64,000 nt of DNA from Sphingomonas changbaiensis NBRC 104936 (GTDB lineage Bacteria; Pseudomonadota; Alphaproteobacteria; Sphingomonadales; Sphingomonadaceae): assembly GCF_000974765.1 (NCBI RefSeq), contig NZ_BBWU01000052.1, forward strand, positions 1 to 64,000, in the 5' to 3' direction. A program made the position numbers and the translations under genes. Positions 41,129 to 49,757 of the stretch are shown in pieces. The notes beneath the pieces are model-generated. The model made no database searches. It had not been told where the DNA came from and was given only the letters and a program-made list of their open reading frames with translations. How positions within the stretch are numbered: the stretch's first letter is position 1; each line of letters starts with the position of its first letter.

Positions 41129-42316
41129 ATGCACTTCAAGCATCTATTGCTCCTCGCGAGCAGTGTCGCCGCGCCGGCGGCGGCTGCGATCAAATATGAT
41201 GTAACCGAGCTGAAGCCGCTGCCGGGGTTCGCGCGCGGCGCGGTCGGAGATGAGAGCTACGGCATCAACAATGCCGGCCAGACCGTCGGGCGGATGCGGA
41301 ACGCCGACCCGTTCACCGGCGCGCGCGCCGCGGTGTGGGACCGCAGCGGCAACGCGACACAGCTCGCCACGCCTGATGCCGCCTGGACCAGCAAGGCGGA
41401 CGGGATCAACCGCTTCGGGGTAATTTCCGGCGACATCGGCGTCGGCACGCCGGGGGCGAAGGACACCCGGCGGGGCGTTCGCTGGACGAACCCGAACAAC
41501 TACCAATTCATTGTCCCGGACAATGGCTATTTCTCGAGCGGCGATCTGATCAACGACAATGGTTGGATCGGCGGGATTCGGTTCAATGCGTCGGCGGACG
41601 CGGAGTTCGAAGATTTCACCGCCTATGTGTGGAAGCCGGACGGGAGCATTCAATGGGTCAGTCCCGGTTTCCAGCATGGCCGAGTCGAGTGGTTCGGCGC
41701 CAATAACAGCAACGTCTTCGCCGGTACCCAGTCGGTGTTCGACGATCAGGTGGGGGACAGCTATGCTGCTGTCACCTGGACGGAAATCGGCGGCCTCACC
41801 GCCCTTCCGACGCGTCCCGATCACATCGGGACCTCTGCTTCGGACATCAACGAGGATGGCCTCGTCAGCGGCGGCGACTATGACGGCAACGTCACGGACA
41901 CCGGGCTCTGGTGGGATGCCGCACACAACCTGCATACGTTGAGCTTCGTGGCGGGCACGACCGGCTCGATCACCACCGGGATCAACAACCGGAACCAGAT
42001 CGTCGGATTTTCCGCGGATGAGAATGTCTGCGATATCTTTGGCGACCAGACGTGCCGGCGCGCGTCGTTGTGGGACCTGAACGGCAATGCCACGGATTTG
42101 AACACGTTGATCGATCCGAAGCTCGGCTACACGTTGCTGTTCGCGAACGGCATCAACGATCTCGGGCAAATCTATGGCGAGGCGATGGACGCGACCGGCC
42201 GCCGCTTCCTGTTCCTCGCCCGCCCGGTGCCCGAACCGGCGACCTGGGCGATGATGATCCTGGGCTTCGGCCTCGTGGGCGGCGCTGCGAGGCGTCGCGT
42301 ACCCGCGATCGCCTGA
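41129..42316 (+). CDS. PEP-CTERM sorted protein with HAF-type repeats
   Basis: Exported protein of 395 residues. A signal peptide (1-20) is followed by a beta-propeller-like region of repeated G-I-N-N/D-x-G-x-I/V-x-G units (GINNAGQTVG, LINDNGWIGG, DINEDGLVSG, GINNRNQIVG, GINDLGQIYG), known as extracellular HAF repeats. The C-terminus is a PEP-CTERM signal: PEPATWAMM, a short helix with GFG, and RRR. An exosortase would cut it and anchor the protein in the envelope or export it; no exosortase is in this window. A strong terminator follows. Confidence 0.92.
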   Translation: MHFKHLLLLASSVAAPAAAAIKYDVTELKPLPGFARGAVGDESYGINNAGQTVGRMRNADPFTGARAAVWDRSGNATQLATPDAAWTSKADGINRFGVISGDIGVGTPGAKDTRRGVRWTNPNNYQFIVPDNGYFSSGDLINDNGWIGGIRFNASADAEFEDFTAYVWKPDGSIQWVSPGFQHGRVEWFGANNSNVFAGTQSVFDDQVGDSYAAVTWTEIGGLTALPTRPDHIGTSASDINEDGLVSGGDYDGNVTDTGLWWDAAHNLHTLSFVAGTTGSITTGINNRNQIVGFSADENVCDIFGDQTCRRASLWDLNGNATDLNTLIDPKLGYTLLFANGINDLGQIYGEAMDATGRRFLFLARPVPEPATWAMMILGFGLVGGAARRRVPAIA

Positions 42317-42329
42317 GCGCAAACGAAAA

Positions 42330-42355
42330 CGGGCGGCGAGTTGCCTCGCCGCCCG
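42330..42355. terminator. Intrinsic terminator between PEP-CTERM and Flp genes
   Basis: Perfect 11-bp stem CGGGCGGCGAG/CTCGCCGCCCG with a four-base loop, then TCCGTTCTT. It serves both convergent genes. Confidence 0.75.
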
Positions 42356-42381
42356 TCCGTTCTTCGGCAGTAAGCGGTCGC

Positions 42382-42546
42382 TTACTGGACCATGTTCTGG
42401 GACACGGTGTTGAAGGTCTTCGCGACCTTGCCGCCCAGGTTCGACATGGCGGTGATCGCGGCAACGGCGATCAGCGCGGCGATCAGGCCGTACTCGATCG
42501 CGGTCGCGCCCTTGTTGTTGCGGATGATCTTGCGGACGAACTGCAT
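42382..42546 (-). CDS. Flp/Fap-type pilin
   Basis: Fifty-four residues: a short basic leader (MQFVRKIIRNNKGAT), then the Flp signature AIEYGLIAALIAVAAITAMS with the glutamate and tyrosine of type IVb pilins, and a C-terminal tail. The prepilin peptidase would cut before the glutamate region after GAT. No tad/cpa secretion genes are adjacent, so this is an orphan pilin copy whose assembly genes must be elsewhere. AGGAGA precedes the ATG. Confidence 0.92.
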   Translation of the reverse strand: MQFVRKIIRNNKGATAIEYGLIAALIAVAAITAMSNLGGKVAKTFNTVSQNMVQ

Positions 42547-42706
42547 TGGGAATCTCCTTGTACGCTCTACTCAACCTGCTCGGGCCGATATCAGCCGTAT
42601 CCCGCGTACGCCCGCGACGGTTGAAGGAGTCTTAAACGTGGCCACCGATCATACTTAACTCCGCAAACACCAGGACGGCGGAGCCGGACCCGGCTAGGGA
42701 CGTGCG

Positions 42707-43291
42707 ATGCCGCTCACTCCGATCCCCGCCGGCCAAGTGGCCACGATCGTCACCTCGCTTGAAATGCGGGCGCGCCCGCCGCTCCGGCCGATGCCGACAT
42801 CCGACCTGCGCCTGGTCCGCTGGGCCCATCCCGCGCTCGGGAGATATCGCACGCTGTTCCGTCGGGTCGGCGAGCCCTGGCTCTGGTTCTCGCGACTGGC
42901 GATGAGCGATGCGGACGTGACCCGGATCATCGAGGACGAGCAGGTCCACGTGTTCGCCGTCGAGGACCGGACGGGAATTGAAGTCGGCATGCTGGAGCTC
43001 GATTTCCGCGAATCGGGCCAGTGCGAGCTCGCCTATTTCGGGCTGGTGCCGGAGCTCGCCGGACAAGGGCACGGTCGCTGGCTGATGGCGCAGGCTCTGG
43101 CGATGGCGTGGCGGCCGGGCGTCGCGCGGGTCTGGGTGCATACCTGCACGCTCGATCACCCCTCGGCGCTGAATTTCTATCGTGCCCAGGGGTTCGCGCC
43201 GTTCGCGCAGGCGGTGGAGACCTTCCCGGACCCGCGGCTCACCGGCCATCTACCGCGAGACGCGGCGCCGCACGTCCCCCTGCTCGCCTAG
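42707..43291 (+). CDS. GNAT-family N-acetyltransferase
   Basis: 194 residues. The acetyl-CoA-binding motif is ELAYFGLVPELAGQGHGRWL (R/Q-x-x-G-x-G/A in QGHGRW), followed by VWVHTCTLDHPSALNFYRAQ and GF, as in RimJ/RimL-like members. The first 30 residues are not conserved in the family, so the start could be the ATG further in. The substrate is unknown. Its 3' end overlaps the convergent membrane protein gene by 42 bases. Confidence 0.88.
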   Translation: MPLTPIPAGQVATIVTSLEMRARPPLRPMPTSDLRLVRWAHPALGRYRTLFRRVGEPWLWFSRLAMSDADVTRIIEDEQVHVFAVEDRTGIEVGMLELDFRESGQCELAYFGLVPELAGQGHGRWLMAQALAMAWRPGVARVWVHTCTLDHPSALNFYRAQGFAPFAQAVETFPDPRLTGHLPRDAAPHVPLLA

Positions 43292-44008
43292 CTGCCGCCA
43301 GCCGGCGACGCCGACCAGCACCAGCAGCAGCGACACCGCCGCCCCGCACACCGCATCGACAAAGGCGTCGAGGAAGCGGTCGAGCCCGCTGCCGCCCGCG
43401 AGCGCGCCGATCACGCCGACGATCGATCCGACCGCGGCGGTCAGGACCACGCCCGCGACATAAATGATCGCCGCCATCAGGAAGATGCGCCAGCCATTGC
43501 CGCGGCTCGCCTCGAAGCCGGCGGTCAGCCCGGCGATCGGGCCATGCGCTCGCGTGGTGACAAAGCCCACCTCTGCCAAAAAGGTCCGCCCGAAGATGTA
43601 GAAGGCGGGCACCACGAACAGCAGGCTGCCGCCAAGCAGCATCAGCCCGATCAGAATGTCCATGAGGACGAACATCAGCAGCAGCTTCGCGCCGGCGGTG
43701 AGCGCTTCGCCGACGGTCGGGCGTTCGGGGCCGAGCAGCAGGATCAGCATCGCCAACCGGCCGAGCGCCGCGAGCACTGCGACCAGGATGATCCAGACGA
43801 AATTGGCCTCGGTCCAGGCGGCGATCTCCGCGACCCAGGTCTCGCTTTTTCCGCTCGGCACGAACGGCCGCAGCGCATTCAGCAGCAGCGCCGGCAGCAT
43901 GATGAAGAAGCCGGTGAGCGTCAGCAGGATCTCGCGCTGGCCGTTGAGCAACGCCATCGCATCAGTCCAGGCACGGCCGGCGTCGAACGGGAAAGGTTTG
44001 TCCTGCAT
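43250..44008 (-). CDS. Conserved integral membrane protein, unknown function
   Basis: 252 residues with about six membrane helices (for example 29-46, 72-92, 105-135, 175-205 and 218-240) and a glycine-rich GALAGGSGLDRFLDAF loop. It resembles the membrane domain seen beside glycerophosphodiester phosphodiesterases, but I am not sure. It has no catalytic motif. Nearest neighbours are the GNAT gene (convergent) and lipB (divergent). Confidence 0.7.
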   Translation of the reverse strand: MQDKPFPFDAGRAWTDAMALLNGQREILLTLTGFFIMLPALLLNALRPFVPSGKSETWVAEIAAWTEANFVWIILVAVLAALGRLAMLILLLGPERPTVGEALTAGAKLLLMFVLMDILIGLMLLGGSLLFVVPAFYIFGRTFLAEVGFVTTRAHGPIAGLTAGFEASRGNGWRIFLMAAIIYVAGVVLTAAVGSIVGVIGALAGGSGLDRFLDAFVDAVCGAAVSLLLVLVGVAGWRQLGEQGDVRRRVSR

Positions 44009-44074
44009 CGCGCGCGCTTATAGCCGCTGATCCGCTTGAAGCGAGCGCCGCGAGCCCCGATAGCGGCGGCAATG

Positions 44075-44734
44075 ATGATCGACGACGTCGAATGGCAGGT
44101 CACGCCCGGCCTGACCGACTATCAAGCGGCGGTGGCCGACATGGAGGCGCGCGCCGAGGCGATCCGGGCGGGGACGGCGCGCGAGCGGATCTGGCTGGTC
44201 GAGCACCCGCCGCTCTACACCGCCGGCACCAGCGCGGATTCGGCCGAGCTGATCGACCCGCGCTTTCCGGTGCACGCGACCGGGCGCGGCGGCCGCTACA
44301 CCTATCACGGCCCCGGCCAGCGGGTCGGCTATGTCCAGCTCGACCTGGACCGCCGCGGTCGCGACGTGCGCTGTTTCGTTCACCAGCTGGAGCAATGGGT
44401 GATCGGCGCGCTGGGCGCGCTCGGCGTCGACGCCCGCGCGGTCGAGGGGCGGGTCGGTATCTGGGTCGATACGCCCCGCGGGGAAGCGAAGATCGGCGCC
44501 ATCGGCGTGCGGGTGCGGCGCTGGGTCACGCTGCACGGCTTTTCGGTGAACGCCGATCCCGATCTGGATCACTTCTCCGGCATAGTGCCTTGTGGTTTGA
44601 GCGAATTTCCGGTCGCAAGCCTGGCCTCGATCGGGAACAATGCATCGCTTGATGCGCTGGACAGCGCGCTCCGGACGACACTCCCCGGGTTCCTCGCCGC
44701 GCTCGCCAAGGCGTGCGAAAAGAAGAACTCTTGA
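44075..44734 (+). CDS. lipB: Octanoyl-[ACP]:protein transferase
   Basis: Transfers octanoate from acyl carrier protein to lipoyl domains, the first step of lipoate attachment. The catalytic pair is Cys in [11 protein letters not shown] and Lys in [15 protein letters not shown]; the substrate-binding [20 protein letters not shown] is intact. The frame is open further upstream, but GGCGG just before the double ATG (44072/44075) favours a start there and about 219 residues, the family length. Confidence 0.95.
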   Translation: MIDDVEWQVTPGLTDYQAAVADMEARAEAIRAGTARERIWLVEHPPLYTAGTSADSAELIDPRFPVHATGRGGRYTYHGPGQRVGYVQLDLDRRGRDVRCFVHQLEQWVIGALGALGVDARAVEGRVGIWVDTPRGEAKIGAIGVRVRRWVTLHGFSVNADPDLDHFSGIVPCGLSEFPVASLASIGNNASLDALDSALRTTLPGFLAALAKACEKKNS

Positions 44735-44824
44735 GGGGCGAAGCTTTTGTGTCTAAGAACGGGGCTGATTTGGCTAACGGAGGGCCACCGAGCCGGCCAA
44801 ATCGCCAATATAAGGGAGTTTCGA

Positions 44825-45124
44825 ATGCGTGACCTTCTCACGAAAGTTCTGACCGGCTCGATGATTGCCGGCGCTGCTCTGATGGTTTCGGCTTGCGGCA
44901 GCAAGCAAGAAGCCAACAACATGGAGACGGCGAACGTCACCGAGATGAACACCACCGACATGAACACCACGACCGACAACATGACTGCTGTCGACGCGGC
45001 GAATGGCACCGGCAATATGGCCGGCGACATGAACGCCATGAACTCGAGCGGCAACATGGCGGGCAACAACATGTCCGGCAACATGATGGGCAACAACATG
45101 TCCAACGGCGCGGCCGGCAAGTAA
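44825..45124 (+). CDS. Asn/Met-rich low-complexity lipoprotein
   Basis: 99 residues. Signal peptide and lipobox VSAC (Cys24), then a mature part made almost only of N, M, T, A, G, D and S. I count 12 methionines after Cys24, in repeated MNTT and GNM units (GNMAGN, GNMMGN, NNMSGN). There is no folded-domain signature. A metal-binding (copper-type Met motif) or surface role is possible, but nothing proves it. Strong Shine-Dalgarno AGGGAG before the ATG, and a strong terminator follows, so it is probably well expressed. Confidence 0.85.
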   Translation: MRDLLTKVLTGSMIAGAALMVSACGSKQEANNMETANVTEMNTTDMNTTTDNMTAVDAANGTGNMAGDMNAMNSSGNMAGNNMSGNMMGNNMSNGAAGK

Positions 45125-45148
45125 GCCTGACCGTTTACAGCTTTCGAA

Positions 45149-45183
45149 GGGCCGTCCGGGCAATCGGGCGGCCCTTCTTCTTT
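45149..45183 (+). terminator. Intrinsic terminator after the Asn/Met-rich lipoprotein gene
   Basis: Stem GGGCCG-T-CCG/CGG-G-CGGCCC (one mismatch) with loop GGCAAT, followed by TTCTTCTTT. Confidence 0.85.
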
Positions 45184-45285
45184 GACGGTAGGGCGAGCCG
45201 TATACGCGCCGATTTATATGACCAGAGCGGTTTGTATCGCACGAAAATGCCGCTAGGCTGCGAACACTCCCGGAGTTTCGTTTCG

Positions 45286-45945
45286 ATGGCTTTACGACTT
45301 GCTTCCTTCGTCGCCGCTGCTTTTCTCGCCTTTGCTCCCGCCGCCGCCCCTGCTGCGTTTTTCTGGAAAGCGCCGGACCTGCACGGCGAGCCGGTGACCG
45401 GCACGGAGCCGGGCGTTCTGACGGACACGCTGCCGGGCGCGACCCCCGCCGAGATTCGCGCGGCGCTCGTCTGGAACCTGCGCTCCGGCCTCAACGTCGC
45501 CGCGCTTCAATGCCAGTTCGAACCGACCCTGCTCACGCGCGATCAGTACAACGCGCTGCTCGACAATCATCGCGACGAGCTGGCGAACGCCTATCAGGTG
45601 CTCAGCAATTACTTCAAACGCACCGACAAGAAGAACGGCCAGACCAAGCTCGACCAGTACGGCACCCGCACCTATTCGAGCTTTTCGACGGTGCTCGGCC
45701 AATACACATTCTGCGAAACGGCCAGCGCGATCGGCGCCGACGCGATCTTTGCGCCCAAGGGCCAGCTCTACAAGGTCGCCGAAAACCGCATGCGTGAGCT
45801 GCGCAAGAGCCTGGCGCTCGCCGGCGAGCAGCAATTCCGCTTCTGGGTCCCGCCCTACACGCCGCTGCTGCCGCCGTTCGACGACCGCTGCTGGAAGAAG
45901 AACGACCTGCGCGACCGCAAGGGCTGCGACTGGAGCTGGGGCTAG
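45286..45945 (+). CDS. Secreted protein of unknown function
   Basis: 219 residues with a Sec signal peptide (1-23, ending APAA-FFW). The mature chain is about 195 residues and contains five cysteines (LQCQFEP, TFCETAS, DRCWKKN, KGCDWSW). No known domain is recognised; the ATPAEIRAALVWNLRSGLNV and NYFKRTDKKNGQ stretches look like ordered helices. The frame continues upstream, but the signal peptide begins at the ATG at 45286. Convergent with dnaE, overlapping by four bases. Confidence 0.75.
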   Translation: MALRLASFVAAAFLAFAPAAAPAAFFWKAPDLHGEPVTGTEPGVLTDTLPGATPAEIRAALVWNLRSGLNVAALQCQFEPTLLTRDQYNALLDNHRDELANAYQVLSNYFKRTDKKNGQTKLDQYGTRTYSSFSTVLGQYTFCETASAIGADAIFAPKGQLYKVAENRMRELRKSLALAGEQQFRFWVPPYTPLLPPFDDRCWKKNDLRDRKGCDWSWG

Positions 45946-48900
45946 GAGACCAGCGCCAGTCGCGGCAGCTCGGCCGCCTTCAGCGAGACGCTGACCACAC
46001 CCGGCACCCGCTCGATCCGCGCCGCCAGCTCGGCGTCCAAACTAAAGTCGCGGCCCAGCCGCACGTCCGCTTCGCCGGCCGCCGTCTTGGCGAGCAGCCT
46101 CAGCTCGCCCCGCCCGCCGCGTAGAGGCTCGACCAGCGCCTTCAGCGCCGTCATCGCAGTCGCGTCATCCAGCTCGATTTCCAGCACCAGCCGCGTGTTC
46201 GTCGAGAGTCCCTCGAACGGGCGGATGCCGCGGATGGTGACGCGCGGCGTCTCCTCCCCGGCACGCTTGTCGAGCTCGACCGACAGCAGACCGCAGCCGC
46301 CGGTGCGCGCCGCTTCCTCCAGATCCTTCGCCGCAGCGTCGTCGAAACAGCTCGCGACGAACTGTCCCGAAGCGTCGGAACAGGTCGCAAGCAGATAACG
46401 GCGTCCTTTCGCGGAGGTGCGCCAGCGCACATCCTCGACCAGGCCGGCCATCGTCCCCGGCACCCGCTCTTCGCCGATATTGGCGCCGCACAGAGCGCCG
46501 TAGCTCTTCGCACCATGCGCGTCCGCGAGGTGGCGGTAGCGGTCGATCGGATGGGCCGAGAAATAGAAGCCGAACGCCTCCTTTTCCTGGGTCATCCGCT
46601 CGGCGAGCGACCAGTGCGCGTTCTGCGGCAGCTTGATCGCGGCGACGCTGGCCTCGCCCATGCCGAACAGCCCGCCCTGCCCGCTGGTGCGCTGCTCCTC
46701 GGCGCGCGCGGCGACGGCGAGCATCGTTTCGGCGACCGCGAACACGCCCGCCCGCTCCGGCTCGATGGAATCGAACGCGCCGGCGCCGGCAAGGCTTTCC
46801 ATCTGGCGTCGGTTGAGCAGCTTCGGATCGACGCGGTTCGCGAAATCGTCGAGCGACTTGAACGCACCGCCCTTCGTCCGCTCTTCGACCAGCAACTCCA
46901 TCGCCCGCTCGCCGACATTCTTGAGCGCGCCGAGCGCATAGCGCACGGCCAGTCCTTCGCCCGCCGCTTCCACGCTGAACTCCGCCTCAGACACGTTCAC
47001 GTCGGGCGGCAGCACGGACACCTCGAGCCGCCGCATGTCGTCGACGAACACGCAGAGCTTATCGGTCTGCGCCATGTCGTAGCACATCGACGCGGCGTAG
47101 AAATCGTGCGGGTAATGAGCCTTCAGCCAGGCAGTCTGATAGGCGAGCAGCGCGTAGGCGGCCGCGTGGCTCTTGTTGAAACCATAGCCGGCGAATTTGT
47201 CGATCAAGTCGAACAGCTCGTTCGCCTTTTCGGCGGGGATGCCGTTCACCTTCGCGCAGCCCTCGACGAAGATTGCGCGCTGCGCATCCATTTCCGCCTT
47301 GATCTTCTTGCCCATCGCGCGGCGCAGCAGGTCGGCGCCACCAAGCGAATAGCCGGCAAGGATCTGCGCCGCCTGCATCACCTGTTCCTGGTAGACGAAG
47401 ATGCCGTAGGTCTCCTTCAGGATGCCCTCCAGCAGCGGTTGCGGGTATTCGATCTCCTCCTGACCGTTCTTGCGGCGGCCGAACATCGGGATGTTGTCCA
47501 TCGGCCCCGGCCGATAGAGCGCGTTGAGGGCAATGATGTCTTCGAACACGGTCGGCTTCACCGCCGCCAGCGTGCGGCGCATCCCTTCCGATTCCAGCTG
47601 GAACACGCCCACCGTCTCGCCGCGCTGGAGAAGCTTGTAGACCTCCTCGTCGTCCCAGGTCAGCGCATCGAGATCGACCGCGATGCCGCGCTTTGCCAGC
47701 ATCTCGATCGCCTTCTTCAGCACCGACAGGGTCTTGAGCCCCAGGAAGTCGAATTTCACCAGCCCGGCGCCTTCGACATATTTCATGTCGAACTGGGTGA
47801 CCGGCATGTCGGAGCGCGGATCGCGGTACAGCGGGATCAGCTCGGCCAACGGGCGGTCGCCGATCACCACGCCGGCGGCATGGGTCGAGCTGTGGCGCGG
47901 AAAGCCTTCCAGCTTCATCGCCAGATCGAACAGCCGCTTCACTTCGCGGTCGTTCTTGTATTCGGCGGCAAGCTCCGAAACTCCGTTCAGCGCGCGTTCC
48001 AGCGTCCACGGATCGGTCGGGTGGTTCGGCACCAGCTTCGCCAGCCGGTCGACCTGGCCATAGCTCATCTGCAGCACGCGGCCGGTGTCCTTCAGCACCG
48101 CGCGCGCCTTCAGCCGGCCGAAGGTGATGATCTGCGCGACCGTGTCACGGCCATAGCGCTGCTGGACGTAGCGGATGACCTTGTCGCGATGGGTTTCGCA
48201 GAAGTCGATGTCGAAGTCCGGCATCGACACGCGTTCCGGGTTCAGGAAGCGCTCGAACAGCAGGCCCAGCTTCATCGGGTCCAGATCGGTGATCGTCAGT
48301 GCCCAGGCGACCACCGATCCCGCGCCCGAACCACGGCCCGGCCCCACCGGAATATCGTTCGTCTTCGCCCATTTGATGAAGTCGGCGACGATCAGGAAAT
48401 AGCCCGGGAATCCCATCTGGATGATGACGTCCAGCTCGAACTCGAGCCGGGTGAAGTAATCGGGGTATTTTTGCCGGAGATCGCTTTCGCTGACCTCCTC
48501 ACCGGTTTGGGCTGAGCCTGTCGAAGCCCTCCCGTCCTCTTGCTGAGGTGCAGAAAAAGAAGGGAGGCCTTCGACAAGCTCAGGCCGAACCGCGTGTGAG
48601 TGCAGGCTCTCGATCCTCCGCAGCCGCGCGATCAACCCCGCCCGCGCATCCTCGCGCAGTGTCGCCGCCTCGCCCTCGCGATCGCCGGCAAGGCTGGGCA
48701 GGATCGGCTTGCGCTTCGGCGCCGCGACCGCGCAGCGCTGGGCCACCACCAAAGTGTTGGCCAGCGCCTCCGGCAGGTCCTCGAACAGCTTCTGCATTTC
48801 AGGCAGCGGCTTCAGCCAGGCGTCGGGCGAGCTTTTGCGCCGGTCGTCGCTGTCGAGATAGGCGCTGTCCGCAATGCACAGCATCGCGTCGTGCGCCGCG

Positions 48901-49538
48901 TGGAAATGATCGTCGCCAAAGCATGCCGGATTGGTCGCGACCAACGGCAGGTCATGGGCATAGGCGAGGTCGATCAGATGCTTTTCGGCGCGCGCCTCGA
49001 TCTCGTTCATCCGCCGCGACAGCTCGATATACAGCCGGTTCGGGAACAGCCGCTCCAGCCGGTCGACATAGTCGATCGCCTCCGCCGCCTGCTCCTCGGC
49101 GAACAATCGCGCCAGCGCGCCTTCCGCGCCGGCAGTGAGGCAAAGCAGCCCGTCGGTCTTGCCGGCCAGCGCCTCGAACGGAACATGTGGGTCCTGCTCG
49201 ATCGGGCGATCGAGATGGGCGGCCGAAACCAGCTCGCACAGATTGCGGTAGCCGGTCTCGTCCTGCGCGTAGAGCACGAGCCAGTCGAGCGCCGGCGGCG
49301 CATCGCCGCGCGGCGGCCGCGCGACGCCCAGCATCGCACCGATGACCGGCTGGACGCCCGCCTTCATCGCGGCCTCCGAAAAGGCCATCGCCGCGTAAAG
49401 GCCGTTGCGGTCGGTCAGCGCTGCGGCCGGAAATCCGTGCCGCTTGGCGAGCTTGACGATGTCCTTCGGGTCGAGCGCGCCTTCGAGCATCGTGTAAGCG
49501 GAAAAGATGCGGAGAGGCACGAACGGCGCATGAGGCAT
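45942..49538 (-). CDS. dnaE: DNA polymerase III alpha subunit
   Basis: Replicative polymerase, 1198 residues. Order of parts: PHP domain (about 1-280), polymerase palm with the catalytic aspartates in SMPDFDIDFCETH (about 436-448), fingers, helix-hairpin-helix and the OB/tau-binding end. The PHP metal ligands are replaced (LRIFSAYTMLEGA and ALTDRNGLYA), so proofreading must come from DnaQ. Residues about 316-345 are unlike any DnaE and are encoded by a 90-bp palindromic repeat inserted in frame (48503-48592), between the PHP and palm domains. The gene lies downstream of no partner and is divergent from the MFS gene. Confidence 0.97.
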   Translation of the reverse strand: MPHAPFVPLRIFSAYTMLEGALDPKDIVKLAKRHGFPAAALTDRNGLYAAMAFSEAAMKAGVQPVIGAMLGVARPPRGDAPPALDWLVLYAQDETGYRNLCELVSAAHLDRPIEQDPHVPFEALAGKTDGLLCLTAGAEGALARLFAEEQAAEAIDYVDRLERLFPNRLYIELSRRMNEIEARAEKHLIDLAYAHDLPLVATNPACFGDDHFHAAHDAMLCIADSAYLDSDDRRKSSPDAWLKPLPEMQKLFEDLPEALANTLVVAQRCAVAAPKRKPILPSLAGDREGEAATLREDARAGLIARLRRIESLHSHAVRPELVEGLPSFSAPQQEDGRASTGSAQTGEEVSESDLRQKYPDYFTRLEFELDVIIQMGFPGYFLIVADFIKWAKTNDIPVGPGRGSGAGSVVAWALTITDLDPMKLGLLFERFLNPERVSMPDFDIDFCETHRDKVIRYVQQRYGRDTVAQIITFGRLKARAVLKDTGRVLQMSYGQVDRLAKLVPNHPTDPWTLERALNGVSELAAEYKNDREVKRLFDLAMKLEGFPRHSSTHAAGVVIGDRPLAELIPLYRDPRSDMPVTQFDMKYVEGAGLVKFDFLGLKTLSVLKKAIEMLAKRGIAVDLDALTWDDEEVYKLLQRGETVGVFQLESEGMRRTLAAVKPTVFEDIIALNALYRPGPMDNIPMFGRRKNGQEEIEYPQPLLEGILKETYGIFVYQEQVMQAAQILAGYSLGGADLLRRAMGKKIKAEMDAQRAIFVEGCAKVNGIPAEKANELFDLIDKFAGYGFNKSHAAAYALLAYQTAWLKAHYPHDFYAASMCYDMAQTDKLCVFVDDMRRLEVSVLPPDVNVSEAEFSVEAAGEGLAVRYALGALKNVGERAMELLVEERTKGGAFKSLDDFANRVDPKLLNRRQMESLAGAGAFDSIEPERAGVFAVAETMLAVAARAEEQRTSGQGGLFGMGEASVAAIKLPQNAHWSLAERMTQEKEAFGFYFSAHPIDRYRHLADAHGAKSYGALCGANIGEERVPGTMAGLVEDVRWRTSAKGRRYLLATCSDASGQFVASCFDDAAAKDLEEAARTGGCGLLSVELDKRAGEETPRVTIRGIRPFEGLSTNTRLVLEIELDDATAMTALKALVEPLRGGRGELRLLAKTAAGEADVRLGRDFSLDAELAARIERVPGVVSVSLKAAELPRLALVS
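48503..48592. repeat. Palindromic repeat, family P2 (copy 3), inside dnaE in frame
   Basis: Inverted repeat with 31-base arms (48503-48533 and 48562-48592), the same element as at 2025-2117 and 32231-32316. It is 90 bp, a multiple of three, with no stop codon in the dnaE frame, so DnaE gains a 30-residue insert (reads RPELVEGLPS ... DGRASTGSAQ). The insert lies in a loop region between PHP and palm. Confidence 0.9.
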
Positions 49539-49604
49539 GACGCCTGTATGGGGACGCCGACCGATTCAGGGAAGGAAAAGCCGAGGGTTATCCCCACCAA
49601 TCCC

Positions 49605-49747
49605 TCCCTCTCCCATCGGGCGAGGGCGACTCGCGGCAACGCAGCGAGCGGGGTGAGGGTGAGGGTGAGGGCGTCGACCATTCAAAACCCCGTCGCCCTC
49701 ACCCGCTCGGGCTAGCGCCCGAGTCGACCTCTCCCGACGGGAGAGGT
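49605..49747. repeat. Palindromic intergenic repeat, family P1 (copy 2, inverted double)
   Basis: Two inverted half-units (49605-49660 and 49693-49747) around a centre that includes three GGGTGA units. The right half matches the repeat at 4-58. The element fills most of the gap between dnaE and the MFS gene, and its end supplies GGGAG near the MFS start. Confidence 0.7.
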
Positions 49748-49757
49748 AGGGAGCGAC

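Noticed and set aside
49652-49671. CRISPR-like or tandem array
   Set aside because: Only three GGGTGA units within a palindromic repeat; no spacers anywhere in the window.
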